Source of the DNA: Echinicola pacifica DSM 19836
GTDB taxonomy: Bacteria; Bacteroidota; Bacteroidia; Cytophagales; Cyclobacteriaceae
Assembly (NCBI RefSeq): GCF_000373245.1
Contig: NZ_KB890739.1
Coordinates: 845,099-909,098, forward strand
DNA: 64,000 bases
Direction: 5' to 3'
In this document: positions 35,828 through 46,700 of the stretch, one piece after another
Position numbering within the stretch: the stretch's first letter is position 1
How the letters are laid out: every line of letters begins with the position of its first letter
Notes under the pieces: model-generated
Database searches by the model: none
What the model was told of the DNA's origin: nothing
Seen by the model: only the letters and a program-made list of their open reading frames with translations
Made by a program: the position numbers and the translations under genes

Positions 35828-38827
35828 ATGTCAGTAATTTTAAAAATATTCAATGGACGCCGGCCCTGGAGTTATATCCGTTTGGGAATGGCGATGAGTC
35901 TATCCTTGGCGGGTGGAATAGATGCCTCTGCTAGGGCTCCGGAATCTATAATCACCACGGCTCCTTCTAATAAGCTAGTCAAAGCAGCCAGCGGAACAGT
36001 GGTGGATGAGACCGGAGAGCCTCTTGTAGGTGTGGCGGTATTGGTCAAGGGGACGAGTATAGGAGTGGTGACCGACCTTGATGGGAAATTCTCCATCACC
36101 AATGCGCCAGAGGAGGCCAGCACCTTAATCTTTTCCTTCATTGGGATGAAGACCCAGGAACTGGCCTTTCAGGCGGGGCAAGAGATGAAGGTGGTGATGC
36201 AGGAAGACATTTTCTCCATCGAAGAGCAGGTGGTGATCGGATATGGTACCACCCGGAAGAGCGACCTTACCGGGGCTGTGTCCAGCGTATCATCCAAGGA
36301 TTTTGAGAAGCAGCCGGTGACTCGGGTGGAGGATGCCTTGCAGGGCAGAGCCGCTGGGGTGCAGGTGATCAAGAGCTCGGGTGTGCCCGGGGCAGATGTC
36401 CAGATCAGAATCCGTGGCGCCAACTCTATCAATGGCAGTAATCAGCCTTTGGTGGTGATCGATGGGGTCATCGGAGCAGATATGAGATCCATCAATACCA
36501 ATGATGTGGAGTCTATGGAGGTTCTGAAGGATGCCTCAGCGACGGCCATTTATGGTTCTCGTGGTGCCAATGGTGTGATCCTCGTGACCACCAAAAGGGG
36601 GAGTGGCAAAACCAATGTGAGCCTAAGTGCTTTCACCTCGGTGTCCACGGTTTCCAATAAGATCGATGTGCTATCTCCTCAGGAGTTTGGGACCATCTTT
36701 GACCTTCCCGTGATCGATGGCGGTACCGATTATCAAGAGGAATATTTTCAGAATGGCTATGCCAATAATGTTCAGCTGTCTATAAGCGGTAAAAACGATG
36801 GCGTGGGGTATTTTATTTCTGGAAATATCCTCGACCAGTCGGGCGTTGCGCTGAACTCAGATTATAAAAGGTATTCCCTACGGGCCAATATCGATACTGA
36901 GCTGAACGACAAACTATCACTTCAGCTGAATATGTACGGAAGTAGCGAAAGCACGCTGAACTTGGTGAATGGAGGAAGTTCTTCGTCCCCTGATGAGAGG
37001 GCGGGGATTGTGGCCGTACTGGGCTGGGATCCGACCCTGCCACTGCGAGACGAAAATGGTAATTACAACTTATTGTCTTCCAATGGTTCTGGCCTGATCA
37101 ACCCAATAGCCGAGCGTATGGAATCCGACCTCAATGCTTCCATTGGTAATATTAATTCAAATATAAACCTAGGCTACCAGATTACAGAACACCTGAAATT
37201 GTCCGTGATCGGTGGCTTGATTCATCGTACGCAGTTGATAGAATCCTATCGGGGAGTGCCTGCGGGTACGGTGCTCAGCGCACCAACCGCCTCAGGATCC
37301 ACCAGCCAGGCCACCACCCTCCAAAACAGTAATGTGCTGACCTGGGACAAGTCCTTTGACAAGCATAATGTGAAGGTGACGGGCTTATTCGAAATCCAGC
37401 AGTTCATCAATAAGGGATTCTCTGCCGGCTCGGGACAATATACCATTCCTGCAAATTTCTATTCCATGGATCTGGGGATCACTCCATCCGTAAATGCCTC
37501 CCTCGCCAAAAGCCAAATAGTATCCTATATGGGACGTGGGGAGTATAATTTTGATAGAAAATTATTCCTTACCGCCACCCTAAGAACTGATAGAAGCTCC
37601 AGATTCCGCCCGGAGAATCAGGTGGGGGTATTCCCTTCCGCTTCCGCAGCTTATCAGTTTGACAATGTCCTCGGAGAAGCGATCGAAACCCTGAAATTAA
37701 GAGCTGGGTATGGAGAGACAGGAAACCAAGCGATTTCTCCTTATTCCACCTATAATACTTTCCAGACGGGGCAGGATTATCCTATCAATGGTACCACTGA
37801 GTCGAGGGGCTTGATTTTGGGAGATATTGCCAACCCTGACTTGACTTGGGAGACCACCAAGCAGACCAATATCGGCGCAGATATCACCTTCCTCTACGGC
37901 AAGTTTAATATGAGCATCAATAAGTACTGGAAAAACACCGTGGACTTATTGCTGAATGTTCCCCTGCCTTATTATGCAGGTGGAGGCACCGTCACTCGAA
38001 ATGTGGGAGAGGTCTTCAATGGGGGCTGGGAGCTGAACCTCCAAACTCATATCCTCAATCGTAAGGATTTCCAATGGGATGTCAATGTAAATTATTTCTA
38101 TAATAATAATGAAGTCAAGTCACTGTCGGATGATCAAGAGGAGATCTTGTTTAGCCCAGTGGGAAATGTTGCCAATACCAGTGGCGCCTATGTATTGCTG
38201 AGAGAGGGTATGCCCATGGGGCAATTTTATGGAGCGACCTTCTTGGGTACCTACAAAAGCGGCGATACCGATGGGACTCCTGGATCTGCCAAATACCTAA
38301 AGGATGAAGAGGGTAATGTGGTGATGGGTGTCATAGGAAATGGGTCTCCAAGACATAATTGGGCGATCAATAACACCATGAATTATGGCAAGTTTGACCT
38401 GAACTTTTTGATACGGGGAGTGCATGGCTTTGATGTGATGAACTTCACCCGCGCCAGTATTTCCATGTCCGGAGGGGTGCAGTCTCTGCCTACTTACGGG
38501 GAATATCGAAACCGCTGGACGGCCGAAAATCAAACCGACGTCCCTGTGTCCGGAGACTTGATCGTAAACTCTACCCGATTTATCGAAAAGGGAGATTTTG
38601 TGCGCCTGAGCAATTTGGCCTTGGGATATACCCTGGGCGAAAATAACCTCTTCAGCAATTTCAGGATCTATGCCAGTGTCCAAAACCTCTTCACGCTGAC
38701 CTCCTATGAGGGTTACGATCCAGAGGCTAGCTCCCTGGGAGCAGGCAATGGAGCCGCCTCTTTCATCGATTACGGGGCAAACCCCAACTCGAGAACCTAT
38801 ACGTTTGGAGTAAATATTGGATTTTAA
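35828..38827 (+). CDS. SusC/RagA-type TonB-dependent outer-membrane transporter (SusC5)
   Basis: Glycan importer of 999 residues. It has an unusually long N-terminal signal region (1-36, ending DASA), a spacer, carboxypeptidase-D-like sandwich (~54-126), TonB-box-like EEQVVIGYG (~132-140), plug (~142-255, with IRIRGANSINGSNQP and VLKDASATAIYGSRGANG) and a barrel ending NIGF. A TTG at 35795 would lengthen the product by 11 residues without improving the signal peptide, so ATG 35828 is chosen. It follows HTCS2, its probable regulator, and precedes SusD5 by 16 bp. Close in plug sequence to SusC4. Confidence 0.95.
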   Translation: MSVILKIFNGRRPWSYIRLGMAMSLSLAGGIDASARAPESIITTAPSNKLVKAASGTVVDETGEPLVGVAVLVKGTSIGVVTDLDGKFSITNAPEEASTLIFSFIGMKTQELAFQAGQEMKVVMQEDIFSIEEQVVIGYGTTRKSDLTGAVSSVSSKDFEKQPVTRVEDALQGRAAGVQVIKSSGVPGADVQIRIRGANSINGSNQPLVVIDGVIGADMRSINTNDVESMEVLKDASATAIYGSRGANGVILVTTKRGSGKTNVSLSAFTSVSTVSNKIDVLSPQEFGTIFDLPVIDGGTDYQEEYFQNGYANNVQLSISGKNDGVGYFISGNILDQSGVALNSDYKRYSLRANIDTELNDKLSLQLNMYGSSESTLNLVNGGSSSSPDERAGIVAVLGWDPTLPLRDENGNYNLLSSNGSGLINPIAERMESDLNASIGNINSNINLGYQITEHLKLSVIGGLIHRTQLIESYRGVPAGTVLSAPTASGSTSQATTLQNSNVLTWDKSFDKHNVKVTGLFEIQQFINKGFSAGSGQYTIPANFYSMDLGITPSVNASLAKSQIVSYMGRGEYNFDRKLFLTATLRTDRSSRFRPENQVGVFPSASAAYQFDNVLGEAIETLKLRAGYGETGNQAISPYSTYNTFQTGQDYPINGTTESRGLILGDIANPDLTWETTKQTNIGADITFLYGKFNMSINKYWKNTVDLLLNVPLPYYAGGGTVTRNVGEVFNGGWELNLQTHILNRKDFQWDVNVNYFYNNNEVKSLSDDQEEILFSPVGNVANTSGAYVLLREGMPMGQFYGATFLGTYKSGDTDGTPGSAKYLKDEEGNVVMGVIGNGSPRHNWAINNTMNYGKFDLNFLIRGVHGFDVMNFTRASISMSGGVQSLPTYGEYRNRWTAENQTDVPVSGDLIVNSTRFIEKGDFVRLSNLALGYTLGENNLFSNFRIYASVQNLFTLTSYEGYDPEASSLGAGNGAASFIDYGANPNSRTYTFGVNIGF

Positions 38828-38843
38828 TTTAAAGCATCGCAAC

Positions 38844-40355
38844 ATGAAAAATATAAAGATAAAACTTTCGACGCTGATCATGCTCCTGGCCTATACCTTG
38901 GTCATCCCGGCATGTACCCTGGAGGAAGACCCTTCAGAAGCCCGATTGGATCCGTCCTCCCTGAATTCGGAAGAAGCACTGGAATCAGCTGTGGTGGGGA
39001 TGTATAGGAAGTTTACCGCAAGTATGCAGTGGGCCCACTCCTGGATGAGGTCCTATGGCGGGGATGATATCACCACGCATAGTGGTAAAAATAAGCAGGG
39101 ATTCAGAGATGCTGATACCATGGAGATGACTTCCCTGACGAGTGGAGTGGACTTGGGATATAATACACCCTACGCCACCATCAAAGAGGCCAATAATATC
39201 ATTGCCAATAGAGAAAATATAAGCTCTGGCGATCAAAGTAGCATCGATGCGTTGATCGGTGAGGCCTACTTCCTGCGAGCATTTTCCTACTTCCATTTGG
39301 TACGGACTTTTGGGGAGATTCCCTTGATCATAAGCACCGATATCACGGGAAGTGTAGATATGGAGAAGTCCGATCTTTTGACGATTTATCAGCAGATAGA
39401 GAGTGATTTTTTGGCTGCGGAGACGCTATTGCCTACGATCTATCCTGAGGTACCAGCCGCCATCCGTCCCAATAAGGGTTCGGCTCGCGCCTTCCTGGCC
39501 AAACTATATATGCACTGGGCAGGCTGGCCAATCAAGGATGAGTCTAAATACGCTCTAGCAGCAAGCAGTGCCAAATCGGTGATCGATAATGCGGCTGCCC
39601 ATGGCTTTGCGCTCGTACCAGATATGGGTACTTTATGGTCCATCAAAGACGAAAATCGCTTCAATTCCGAAATTGTTTTTGGCTTGGGTCATGCTGCCAA
39701 TATCAATGTAGGACCTTATTCTAATCGCCACACCGGCAGACCGGGATATCCTGGAGATGTGCAGGGATGGGCAGAAATCTTCGCAGAAATCGCCTTTTTT
39801 AATGATTTTCCCGAAGGGCCAAGAAAAGAAAAAACCTATAGAACAGAGGTGGTTTTTCAAGGAAAAACCATCCAATGGGAAGATTTTACTGATGAGAAAC
39901 ACCCGATGTTTTTGAAAGTGACGGGCTATCAGGATGAGGTGGCCACCACCAATTCGGTCACGATGATGACCACCTACTGCATGCGCTATGCAGACCTTCT
40001 CCTCCTTTACGCTGAGGCCGAAGGAAGAGCTGGTGGTAGCAGCCCCGAGGCCTGGGAAGCCCTCAATAGGGTCCGCCGCCGTGCCAATGACCTGCCGGTG
40101 AATGAGGCCAATTCCTCCGTGGACCTAAGTACCGGGGACCTTGCCGAATTGGCTTATACCGAACGGAAATGGGAGCTTGCCGGGGAATTTAAGCGATGGG
40201 ATGACCTTACCCGTATGGAGAGAGTCGCCGAGGCACTGGCCAATAGATCCTCCGAGGAGCTGGTGGGGCCAGTCACAGGTGATACCAGCCCGGCAAATTA
40301 CTTTGCCAAAATCCCTCAATCAGAAATTACCGTGGCTCCACAATTAGGGCAATAA
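38844..40355 (+). CDS. SusD/RagB-family lipoprotein (SusD5)
   Basis: Partner of SusC5. The 503-residue product has a lipoprotein signal ending at Cys24 (CTLEEDPSE follows). TPR parts include GEAYFLRAFSYFHLVRTFGEIPL and RYADLLLLYAEAEGRAGG, and the C-terminal signature is ERKWELAGEFKRWDDLTR. An in-frame ATG at 38817 overlaps the end of SusC5, but ATG 38844 gives the proper lipoprotein signal. It is last in the HTCS2-linked set. No T-tract terminator follows, but a strong hairpin lies ~120 bp downstream. Confidence 0.95.
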   Translation: MKNIKIKLSTLIMLLAYTLVIPACTLEEDPSEARLDPSSLNSEEALESAVVGMYRKFTASMQWAHSWMRSYGGDDITTHSGKNKQGFRDADTMEMTSLTSGVDLGYNTPYATIKEANNIIANRENISSGDQSSIDALIGEAYFLRAFSYFHLVRTFGEIPLIISTDITGSVDMEKSDLLTIYQQIESDFLAAETLLPTIYPEVPAAIRPNKGSARAFLAKLYMHWAGWPIKDESKYALAASSAKSVIDNAAAHGFALVPDMGTLWSIKDENRFNSEIVFGLGHAANINVGPYSNRHTGRPGYPGDVQGWAEIFAEIAFFNDFPEGPRKEKTYRTEVVFQGKTIQWEDFTDEKHPMFLKVTGYQDEVATTNSVTMMTTYCMRYADLLLLYAEAEGRAGGSSPEAWEALNRVRRRANDLPVNEANSSVDLSTGDLAELAYTERKWELAGEFKRWDDLTRMERVAEALANRSSEELVGPVTGDTSPANYFAKIPQSEITVAPQLGQ

Positions 40356-40839
40356 ATAATCCCTTGGAGGTTCTGGGAATTTAGCTCTCTGATCCGGTAA
40401 GAAAAGAATTTTCCTGATGCTGAGGGCTTAGGGAGAAGACCTGAAAGTAGAATTGACTTATACTACTAAGGCAAATGTGGGAGGAGAATGAGCATTTTCT
40501 TCCCACAACTGCCTGGGTAATAGTATTTCTTTTGAACCCCAAAACATGGGCAATATAAATCATACAAAGCAGCATAAAGTATAGCTTATCCACAGACTGA
40601 ACCGAATAGGTCATATAGTATAGTTTCTATAATAAAGCCAGCAATACCGCTAGTACATTGAACCTGTAATGAAACAATGGCTTATCGGGGCTGATAGCCC
40701 CTGTCTTCTCCAACAATGCTGGAGGAGATGGGGGAGCTATGCCCAAAAGTGATAGTGAAATCGGGAGTGGCATTTTATAGTCGGCTTCTAATTAGAGGAG
40801 GAAAAACGTAAACGTAAGTTGAAATTTGTAACAGAAATA
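40356..40839. other. Intergenic region between SusD5 and the GH88 operon
   Basis: The 484 bp hold a 13-bp hairpin (40476-40507), a second smaller stem (GGGGCT/AGCCCC near 40688) and purine-rich DNA before GH88. No gene was seen on either strand. Confidence 0.5.
40476..40507. repeat. 13-bp inverted repeat (strong hairpin without T tract)
   Basis: TGTGGGAGGAGAA (40476-40488) pairs with TTTTCTTCCCACA (40495-40507) through all 13 positions, two of them G-T wobbles, around loop TGAGCA. It lacks a T run on the + strand and has only a short one on the - strand. It may be an RNA 3' end protector, an attenuator or a factor-assisted terminator. Confidence 0.5.
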
Positions 40840-42087
40840 ATGATAGATCAATCAAGAATATTTGGGAGGCTGATGCCAGCGATTATGGCATCTATATTCT
40901 TTTTGGCGCTAGGCTGCGAGTCGGCTTCCACGGAAGAAAAAGAGGATGAAAAAGTAGTGGAGGTACAAGAAGATTTTGACTTGGAAGCGGCGGTAGAAGC
41001 CTGCGAAGGTCAGCTGGAAATAATGGTCAGTAAGCTCACGGATCTGAGCAAGCATCCGAGGCTCATCGAGACCGATGAGCGGGAGTGGAAGGAAGTCACA
41101 AATAATGAGCTGATATGGACCTCGGGTTTTTATCCTGGCATACTCTGGTATATGTATGATATCACAGGGGAGACCCGCTGGAAAGAGGAGGCGATTAAGC
41201 GCACGGAGGTTTTTGAGGATTTCCAATATATTACCAAGCATCATGATATAGGGTTTATGATGTTTCCCGCTTATGGAAATGGATATATTATTGGGGATCA
41301 GAAGCAGTATAAGGATATTTTATTGACTTCGGCAGCCTCTCTGGCCTCGCGCTACAATCCCAATGTGGGCGCGATAAAATCCTGGTCCAACAAAATGCAC
41401 CCTCGCTGGAAGCAGCATATTACGATTATTGATAATATGCTGAATCTCGAATTGTTGTTTTGGGCGGCTAAAAATGGTGGGGACCACCGATTTTATGATA
41501 TTGCCGTAAGGCATGCAGAGACCACGATGAAAAACCACTTTAGGGAGGACTATACCTCCTGGCATGTGCTAGAATACGACTCGCTCAGTGGTGAGGTCAT
41601 GCATCATCATACCAAGCAAGGGTATAGCGATGATAGCCGATGGTCCAGGGGGCAGGCCTGGGGAATCTATGGCTATAGCATGGTTTATCGTGAAACTGGC
41701 GATAAGAAATTTCTGGATTTTGCGATTAAAATCACTGATAAATACCTGACTTTATTACCAGAGGATAGGGTGCCGCCATGGGATTTTGACGCACCAAACC
41801 TAGAGGAGCAAGAGCGGGATGCTTCTGCGGCGGCTATCGTGGCCTCGGGGATGCTGGAGCTCTCCACCCAAGTGGAGGATAAGGCCCTGAGCGAGCGCTA
41901 TTATAAGGCAGCGATCCAGATGCTGGAATCTTTAAGTTCGGATGCTTATTCGGGTGTGGGCAAGGCGGATTCTTTCCTACTGCACTCCACTGGGGCCAAG
42001 TCACTGGGACATGAGATCGATGTGGCGCTGATTTACGCAGATTACTATTATATTGAAGCCCTGGATCGTCTCCGGAAAATGAAATAA
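40840..42087 (+). CDS. GH88 unsaturated uronyl hydrolase lipoprotein
   Basis: Removes the 4,5-unsaturated uronic acid that a polysaccharide lyase leaves at the non-reducing end. The 415-residue product has a lipoprotein signal ending at Cys26, then an (alpha/alpha)6 barrel. Catalytic Asp candidates are Asp136 (HHDIGFMMF) and Asp198 (TIIDNMLN); their 62-residue spacing matches the Asp88/Asp149 pair recalled for Bacillus unsaturated glucuronyl hydrolase. The SRWSRGQAWGIYGYS segment is also typical. GH88 is favoured over GH105 because of the HDIGF and RGQAW context. TTG 40819 is an alternative start; ATG 40840 gives the lipoprotein signal. The next gene starts 1 bp after the stop, so they are cotranslated. 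Confidence 0.9.
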   Translation: MIDQSRIFGRLMPAIMASIFFLALGCESASTEEKEDEKVVEVQEDFDLEAAVEACEGQLEIMVSKLTDLSKHPRLIETDEREWKEVTNNELIWTSGFYPGILWYMYDITGETRWKEEAIKRTEVFEDFQYITKHHDIGFMMFPAYGNGYIIGDQKQYKDILLTSAASLASRYNPNVGAIKSWSNKMHPRWKQHITIIDNMLNLELLFWAAKNGGDHRFYDIAVRHAETTMKNHFREDYTSWHVLEYDSLSGEVMHHHTKQGYSDDSRWSRGQAWGIYGYSMVYRETGDKKFLDFAIKITDKYLTLLPEDRVPPWDFDAPNLEEQERDASAAAIVASGMLELSTQVEDKALSERYYKAAIQMLESLSSDAYSGVGKADSFLLHSTGAKSLGHEIDVALIYADYYYIEALDRLRKMK

Positions 42088-42088
42088 G

Positions 42089-43618
42089 ATGCTGATGCCG
42101 AGATACTGTTTATGCTTTCGGATTATTATAGCTATAGTCCTATGTACGCCCTTGTTTTTTGCCTGTGGCAAAGCTGAAAAACAGGTGGCAAAGCCCATGG
42201 AGAAAGCGCCTAATTTATTGTTTATTTTTCCCGATCAATTCCGCAATGCGGCGGTAGGGATCAATGATCAGGACCCTGTGCACACGCCTCATATGGATAA
42301 GATCGCCCGAGAAGGCTTGGTGGTGAATAATGCGATTAGCAATTATCCACTTTGCAGCCCCTACCGAGCGATGCTGATGACCGGTAAGTTACCCTATAAT
42401 AATACGGTATTGAGCAACTGTAACTCTAATCGATACGCATTCAATAATTCCTGGCAAAAGGAAGATGTGAGCTTCTCAGATGTGCTGGTGGCCAATGGCT
42501 ATAATGCAGGCTATGTGGGAAAGCTCCATCTGACTTCACCGGCCCCCATTCCTGGGCTTGATTCGGTGATTTGGGATGCTTATACGCCTATGGAAGAGCG
42601 GCATGGCTTTGGTTTTTGGTACAGCTATGGGACTTTCGATCAACATCATAAGCCACACTATTGGGTGAATGAGGCTCCTGAGGAGCAGCTTCACTATGTC
42701 GAAGAATGGTCACCAATCCACGAGGCGGATGTCATCATCGATTATATCAATAATAGGGGCCAGGGCATTCGTGATCCTGACAAGCCCTTTGCGATGTTTT
42801 GGTCAGTGAATCCTCCGCATCCCCCCTATCCGCTGGTGCCTGAGGAATACCTAAGCCGCTATGCAGACCAGCCAATTGAGGAGCTGCTGCTGCGTGGAAA
42901 TATTGGCAGCAGCAGTGAAAAGCAGCAGCTGGATTTTCATCCGGGTGCCACAGGCGATGGTGTTGAGGCTGCGGAGAAGCATGTCCGAGAGTATTTTGCG
43001 ATGGTGACCGGCGTGGATGAGCAGATCGGTAGGGTGATGGAAGCTTTGGAGGCCAATGGCTTAGCTGATAATACCATCGTCGTCATTACCTCCGACCATG
43101 GCGAGATGATGGGAAGTCATGGACTTATGTCCAAGAATATATGGTTTGATGAGTCGATCAATATCCCCTTTATCATCCGCTGGCCTGACAAGATCAAGGG
43201 TAATCAACGAAGCGATATATTTATCAGCGCTACCGATGTCATGCCCACTATGCTTCATCTGCTGGGCGCCAAAACTGGCTTACCGGATAACCTGGATGGC
43301 AGGGATCTTTCTGAATACCTGCTTCGCAATTCGGAGGATGGACCCGATTCTGCTATTTACTATTATATCGAGCAAGGTGATGCCGCCTCCGGACACCGAG
43401 GGATCAAAACTTCCCAAAATACCTTTGTGATTGCGGTGGGCATGGATGGGCAGATCAGGGAGTTTATGTATGATAATATTAATGATCCATTCCAACAGAC
43501 CAACCTTCTGGAGGAAGATGGGCCGCGAAGGGAAAAACTCCGAGAGCGACTGCTGCGGCAGTTGGAGGAGAAGGAGGACCCATGGCTGCAACGGTATCTC
43601 GCTCTTAGCAAAGCCTAA
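42089..43618 (+). CDS. Family S1 sulfatase lipoprotein (CSPYR type)
   Basis: Sulfate ester hydrolase of 509 residues. Lipoprotein signal ends at Cys26. The formylglycine site is Cys89 in CSPYRAMLMTG, with Tyr where most S1 sulfatases have Ser; variants like this are known in Bacteroidota. Metal ligands include Asp49 (FPDQF) and Asp336-His337 (TSDHGEMMGSHG). It is clearly distinct from the iduronate-sulfatase-like protein at 19292, so the two probably remove sulfate from different positions or sugars. Placed between GH88 and PL8, it likely desulfates unsaturated oligosaccharides made by the lyase. ATG at 42095 is an alternative start. The substrate position of the sulfate cannot be read here. 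Confidence 0.9.
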   Translation: MLMPRYCLCFRIIIAIVLCTPLFFACGKAEKQVAKPMEKAPNLLFIFPDQFRNAAVGINDQDPVHTPHMDKIAREGLVVNNAISNYPLCSPYRAMLMTGKLPYNNTVLSNCNSNRYAFNNSWQKEDVSFSDVLVANGYNAGYVGKLHLTSPAPIPGLDSVIWDAYTPMEERHGFGFWYSYGTFDQHHKPHYWVNEAPEEQLHYVEEWSPIHEADVIIDYINNRGQGIRDPDKPFAMFWSVNPPHPPYPLVPEEYLSRYADQPIEELLLRGNIGSSSEKQQLDFHPGATGDGVEAAEKHVREYFAMVTGVDEQIGRVMEALEANGLADNTIVVITSDHGEMMGSHGLMSKNIWFDESINIPFIIRWPDKIKGNQRSDIFISATDVMPTMLHLLGAKTGLPDNLDGRDLSEYLLRNSEDGPDSAIYYYIEQGDAASGHRGIKTSQNTFVIAVGMDGQIREFMYDNINDPFQQTNLLEEDGPRREKLRERLLRQLEEKEDPWLQRYLALSKA

Positions 43619-43750
43619 GACTGTCAAGATAGCATTTTGTCGATGATTGAGGAAGAGGAATTTGAGCTTGACAGGGAAGGTATTTAGAATTAGTTTTCGG
43701 TCCTGACCGGAAAAAAGTAAGTGAATCTAATCGAATAAGTAAAGGAATTA

Positions 43751-46700
43751 ATGAGAGTATTGCTGAGCCATAAGATGCCTAAAACCTGCATAAAGCAGGC
43801 CTGTTTCATGCTGTTTTTTTTAGGGTTTAGCTTTGCCCAACTGTATGCTCAGGGGAAATATGCGCCTTATTTAGAGTCTTTTGAGGGGGAGCGTGTTCTG
43901 GAGTATTATCATGGCGAAGGTAGCTCGGAGCTGCAGATCAGTGAGCAACATAGCCAGTTTGGCCAATCTGCCTTGCAGTGGGACTGGAGCAGAAAAGGAG
44001 CGTATTTTGAAAGCTCCAACTTTAGTTTTCTAGAAAATAATGCGGAGGATCTGGTGTACAATGCCTTATTTCCCAGCAGTCCGGCATTTATATTCTCCGT
44101 CTATCAAGAAAAGCCGCAGCAGGGAGAGGTGAAAATCACTTTCCTGAAAGGGGGAAACGAAAAGATGTGGTTTACGATCAATTTAGATTTTTATGGATGG
44201 CGCAGCCTGAGGGTTCCTTTTTATGAGATGGAAGGGGATATTCCTGAGAAAACCCTGCCCGTGGATTATGATGCATTGCAGATCAGTAGTTTGGTGGACG
44301 CTGGAAGGCTGTATTTTGATGATATGATTTTCTCCCAATATCAGGATGACCGATTTCCATATCCGGACCTTACGGTGCCTTTCATCAAGGCAGATCAGGA
44401 CCACAGCATAGATCATTGGATGCCCCTGATCAGTAATCTGGAACTTCTGGATAGGCTGGATCCCAACGCTCTCACGGACAGCGCCAGCCAGGATATCGCC
44501 CTGATCCAAAGCCGTATCAATGAGGAACTATACCCCAGAGACGTGCAGGAGGGCTATGATCAGGTGAAGGAGGATTTTGAGCAGCTGGGCTTATATGAAA
44601 AAGCAGGAACGGTGGCTGGCCCGCCGCTGACCTATAATGTGGAGGAGGTATATTATGACAGCCTGCAGCAGGGACCAAGAATCCATACCAATATCCATGC
44701 ATTTGGGAAGGAGATCAGGAAGTTAGCGGAGGCTTATATTTTGGATAGTGCTAGGGAAGGAAATCATGCTCAGGAATATAAGGCTATGTTTGTGATGGCC
44801 TCGCGATACTATCTCGACCAAGGCTGGCAGAAGGGCAGCTCTGGTGGCACCCGCCATCATGTGGGCTATGCCACACGGGAGCTTACCGAGGCATTTTATA
44901 TGATGCGCGAACCGCTGAGAGAGGCCGGATTATTAGAAGAAATCGGCGAAAGCCTGCAATGGCTCACCAATCTGGGGATGATATTGGAGGAAGAGGACCA
45001 GTTTAATGTCAATATTGACTACCTCAATACCCAGTCCTATAATCATCTATTGCAGCTATTCCTGACGGCCAATCCAGAAACTACGGCGGCCTTATTGCAC
45101 TCATTTTCTAGGTATTTAACTGTCATTCTTGCGCAGCAAGATAAAGAATGGGGCTTCAAGGCTGACGGAACAGCATGGCATCATAATGGCCACTATCCGG
45201 CCTATGCCGTCGGGGCCTTTCAGCAGGTGCCAAGGCTGCTTTACCATCTTTCAGGCACTCAGTATCGGCTGGGCGCTGAGGGGCATGCGAATTTCAAAAA
45301 GGCTTTTTTGAGCACCGCTGAATACAGTCATCTGTATGATTGGGGATTTGGGAACGCCGGAAGGCATCCATTTGAAGGAAATACGATCACCAAAATTCAT
45401 ACAGGTTACCAGCTAATGGTGAAGGCGGGAAATCCTGCGGGCGATCGAGCCATAGATGAAGAGGTCGCTGAGATGTATGTATATCTCTGGGGCGAAGCAA
45501 AAGATGCTTTTGCCGAAGGCCTAAAAGAACAAGGTATAAAAGCCGCCAGCCTGCCTGCTTATAAGTCCTTTCCCTATGGAGCCACGGCCGTGCAGAGATA
45601 TCAGGACTGGGCAGCGATCATCAAGGGCTATAGCAAATACGTCTGGTCCTCAGAAATCTATGCCCGCAGCAATCGATATGGGAAATATCCAGCCAATGGA
45701 ACCATAGAGCTGCTCAATCGAGGCGGGGAAGAAGGAAGTGGCTATGTGCAGGAAGGATGGGACTGGAACAGGTATCCGGGGGCCACCATCATCTATACGC
45801 CATTGGAAGAGTTGGAGCCTGAAGAAGCTTTATTGATGTTCTTATCAGAGGAGACCTTTGCCGGAGCCAGCTATCTGGAGGGTAATGGGGTGTTCGGAAT
45901 GGTGCTTGATGAAAGTCATGGGAAGAATGCCGATGGGCTGGTCGCAGAAAATGAAATCTCCTTTCCAGGGAAATTGACCGCCCAAAAATCTATTTTCTCC
46001 TTTGGAAACAAAATCCTCTGCATCGGCACCGGAATAACAAGCGTGGATGCCGTCCACCCTGTACAGACCAATTTATTCCAAACACTGCTGGGGTCAGGGC
46101 ATAGCCTCATCCGCTGGGAGCAAGGGGAGAAGGAACCGCAATTTCCGCTGGAGGGAACCACGACTAGCTGGATTATCGATCCCTATGGAAGCGCCTATCA
46201 GGTGTTGGACGGAGGAGAAATTCATTTCCAGAAGAAGACGCAAAATTCTTATCATAATAAATATTCGGTACGATCAGGAGAGGTAAATCCATCCCTGAAG
46301 GCAAAAGGAGTCAAGGAAACTAAGGGGGATTTTGCTAGCGCCTGGCTGCATCATGGCCACCGCCCAAAGTCTGCATCCTACCAGTACGTAATCTACCCCT
46401 TCCTGTCGCCGCCGCAGCAGGAAGAGTGGAAGGATAATATTAGTGGTGAGCGGGATTTTGAGGTGCTGCAGGCTGATACGCTCGCACATATTGCCCGAGA
46501 TCTAACCGAAAATAGCACCGCTTACGTAGTTTTTGAGGCGGACCAATGGCAGGGAATGGGACTTTTGGAAGGAGTGTCTGCCCCTTCACTGCTTATGATA
46601 AAGGAGCATTCTCCCAACAGGATTAGCCTAAGCGCAGTAAATCCAGATCTGAATTTTCCGGTGAATAGTAAAAAGAAAAACGGCTTTGATAATTATAGTC

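Noticed and set aside
43621-43674. 8-bp inverted repeat CTGTCAAG/CTTGACAG after the second sulfatase gene
   Set aside because: The 38-base loop and lack of a T tract make a terminator or operator unlikely, and the downstream PL8 gene appears to be in the same operon.
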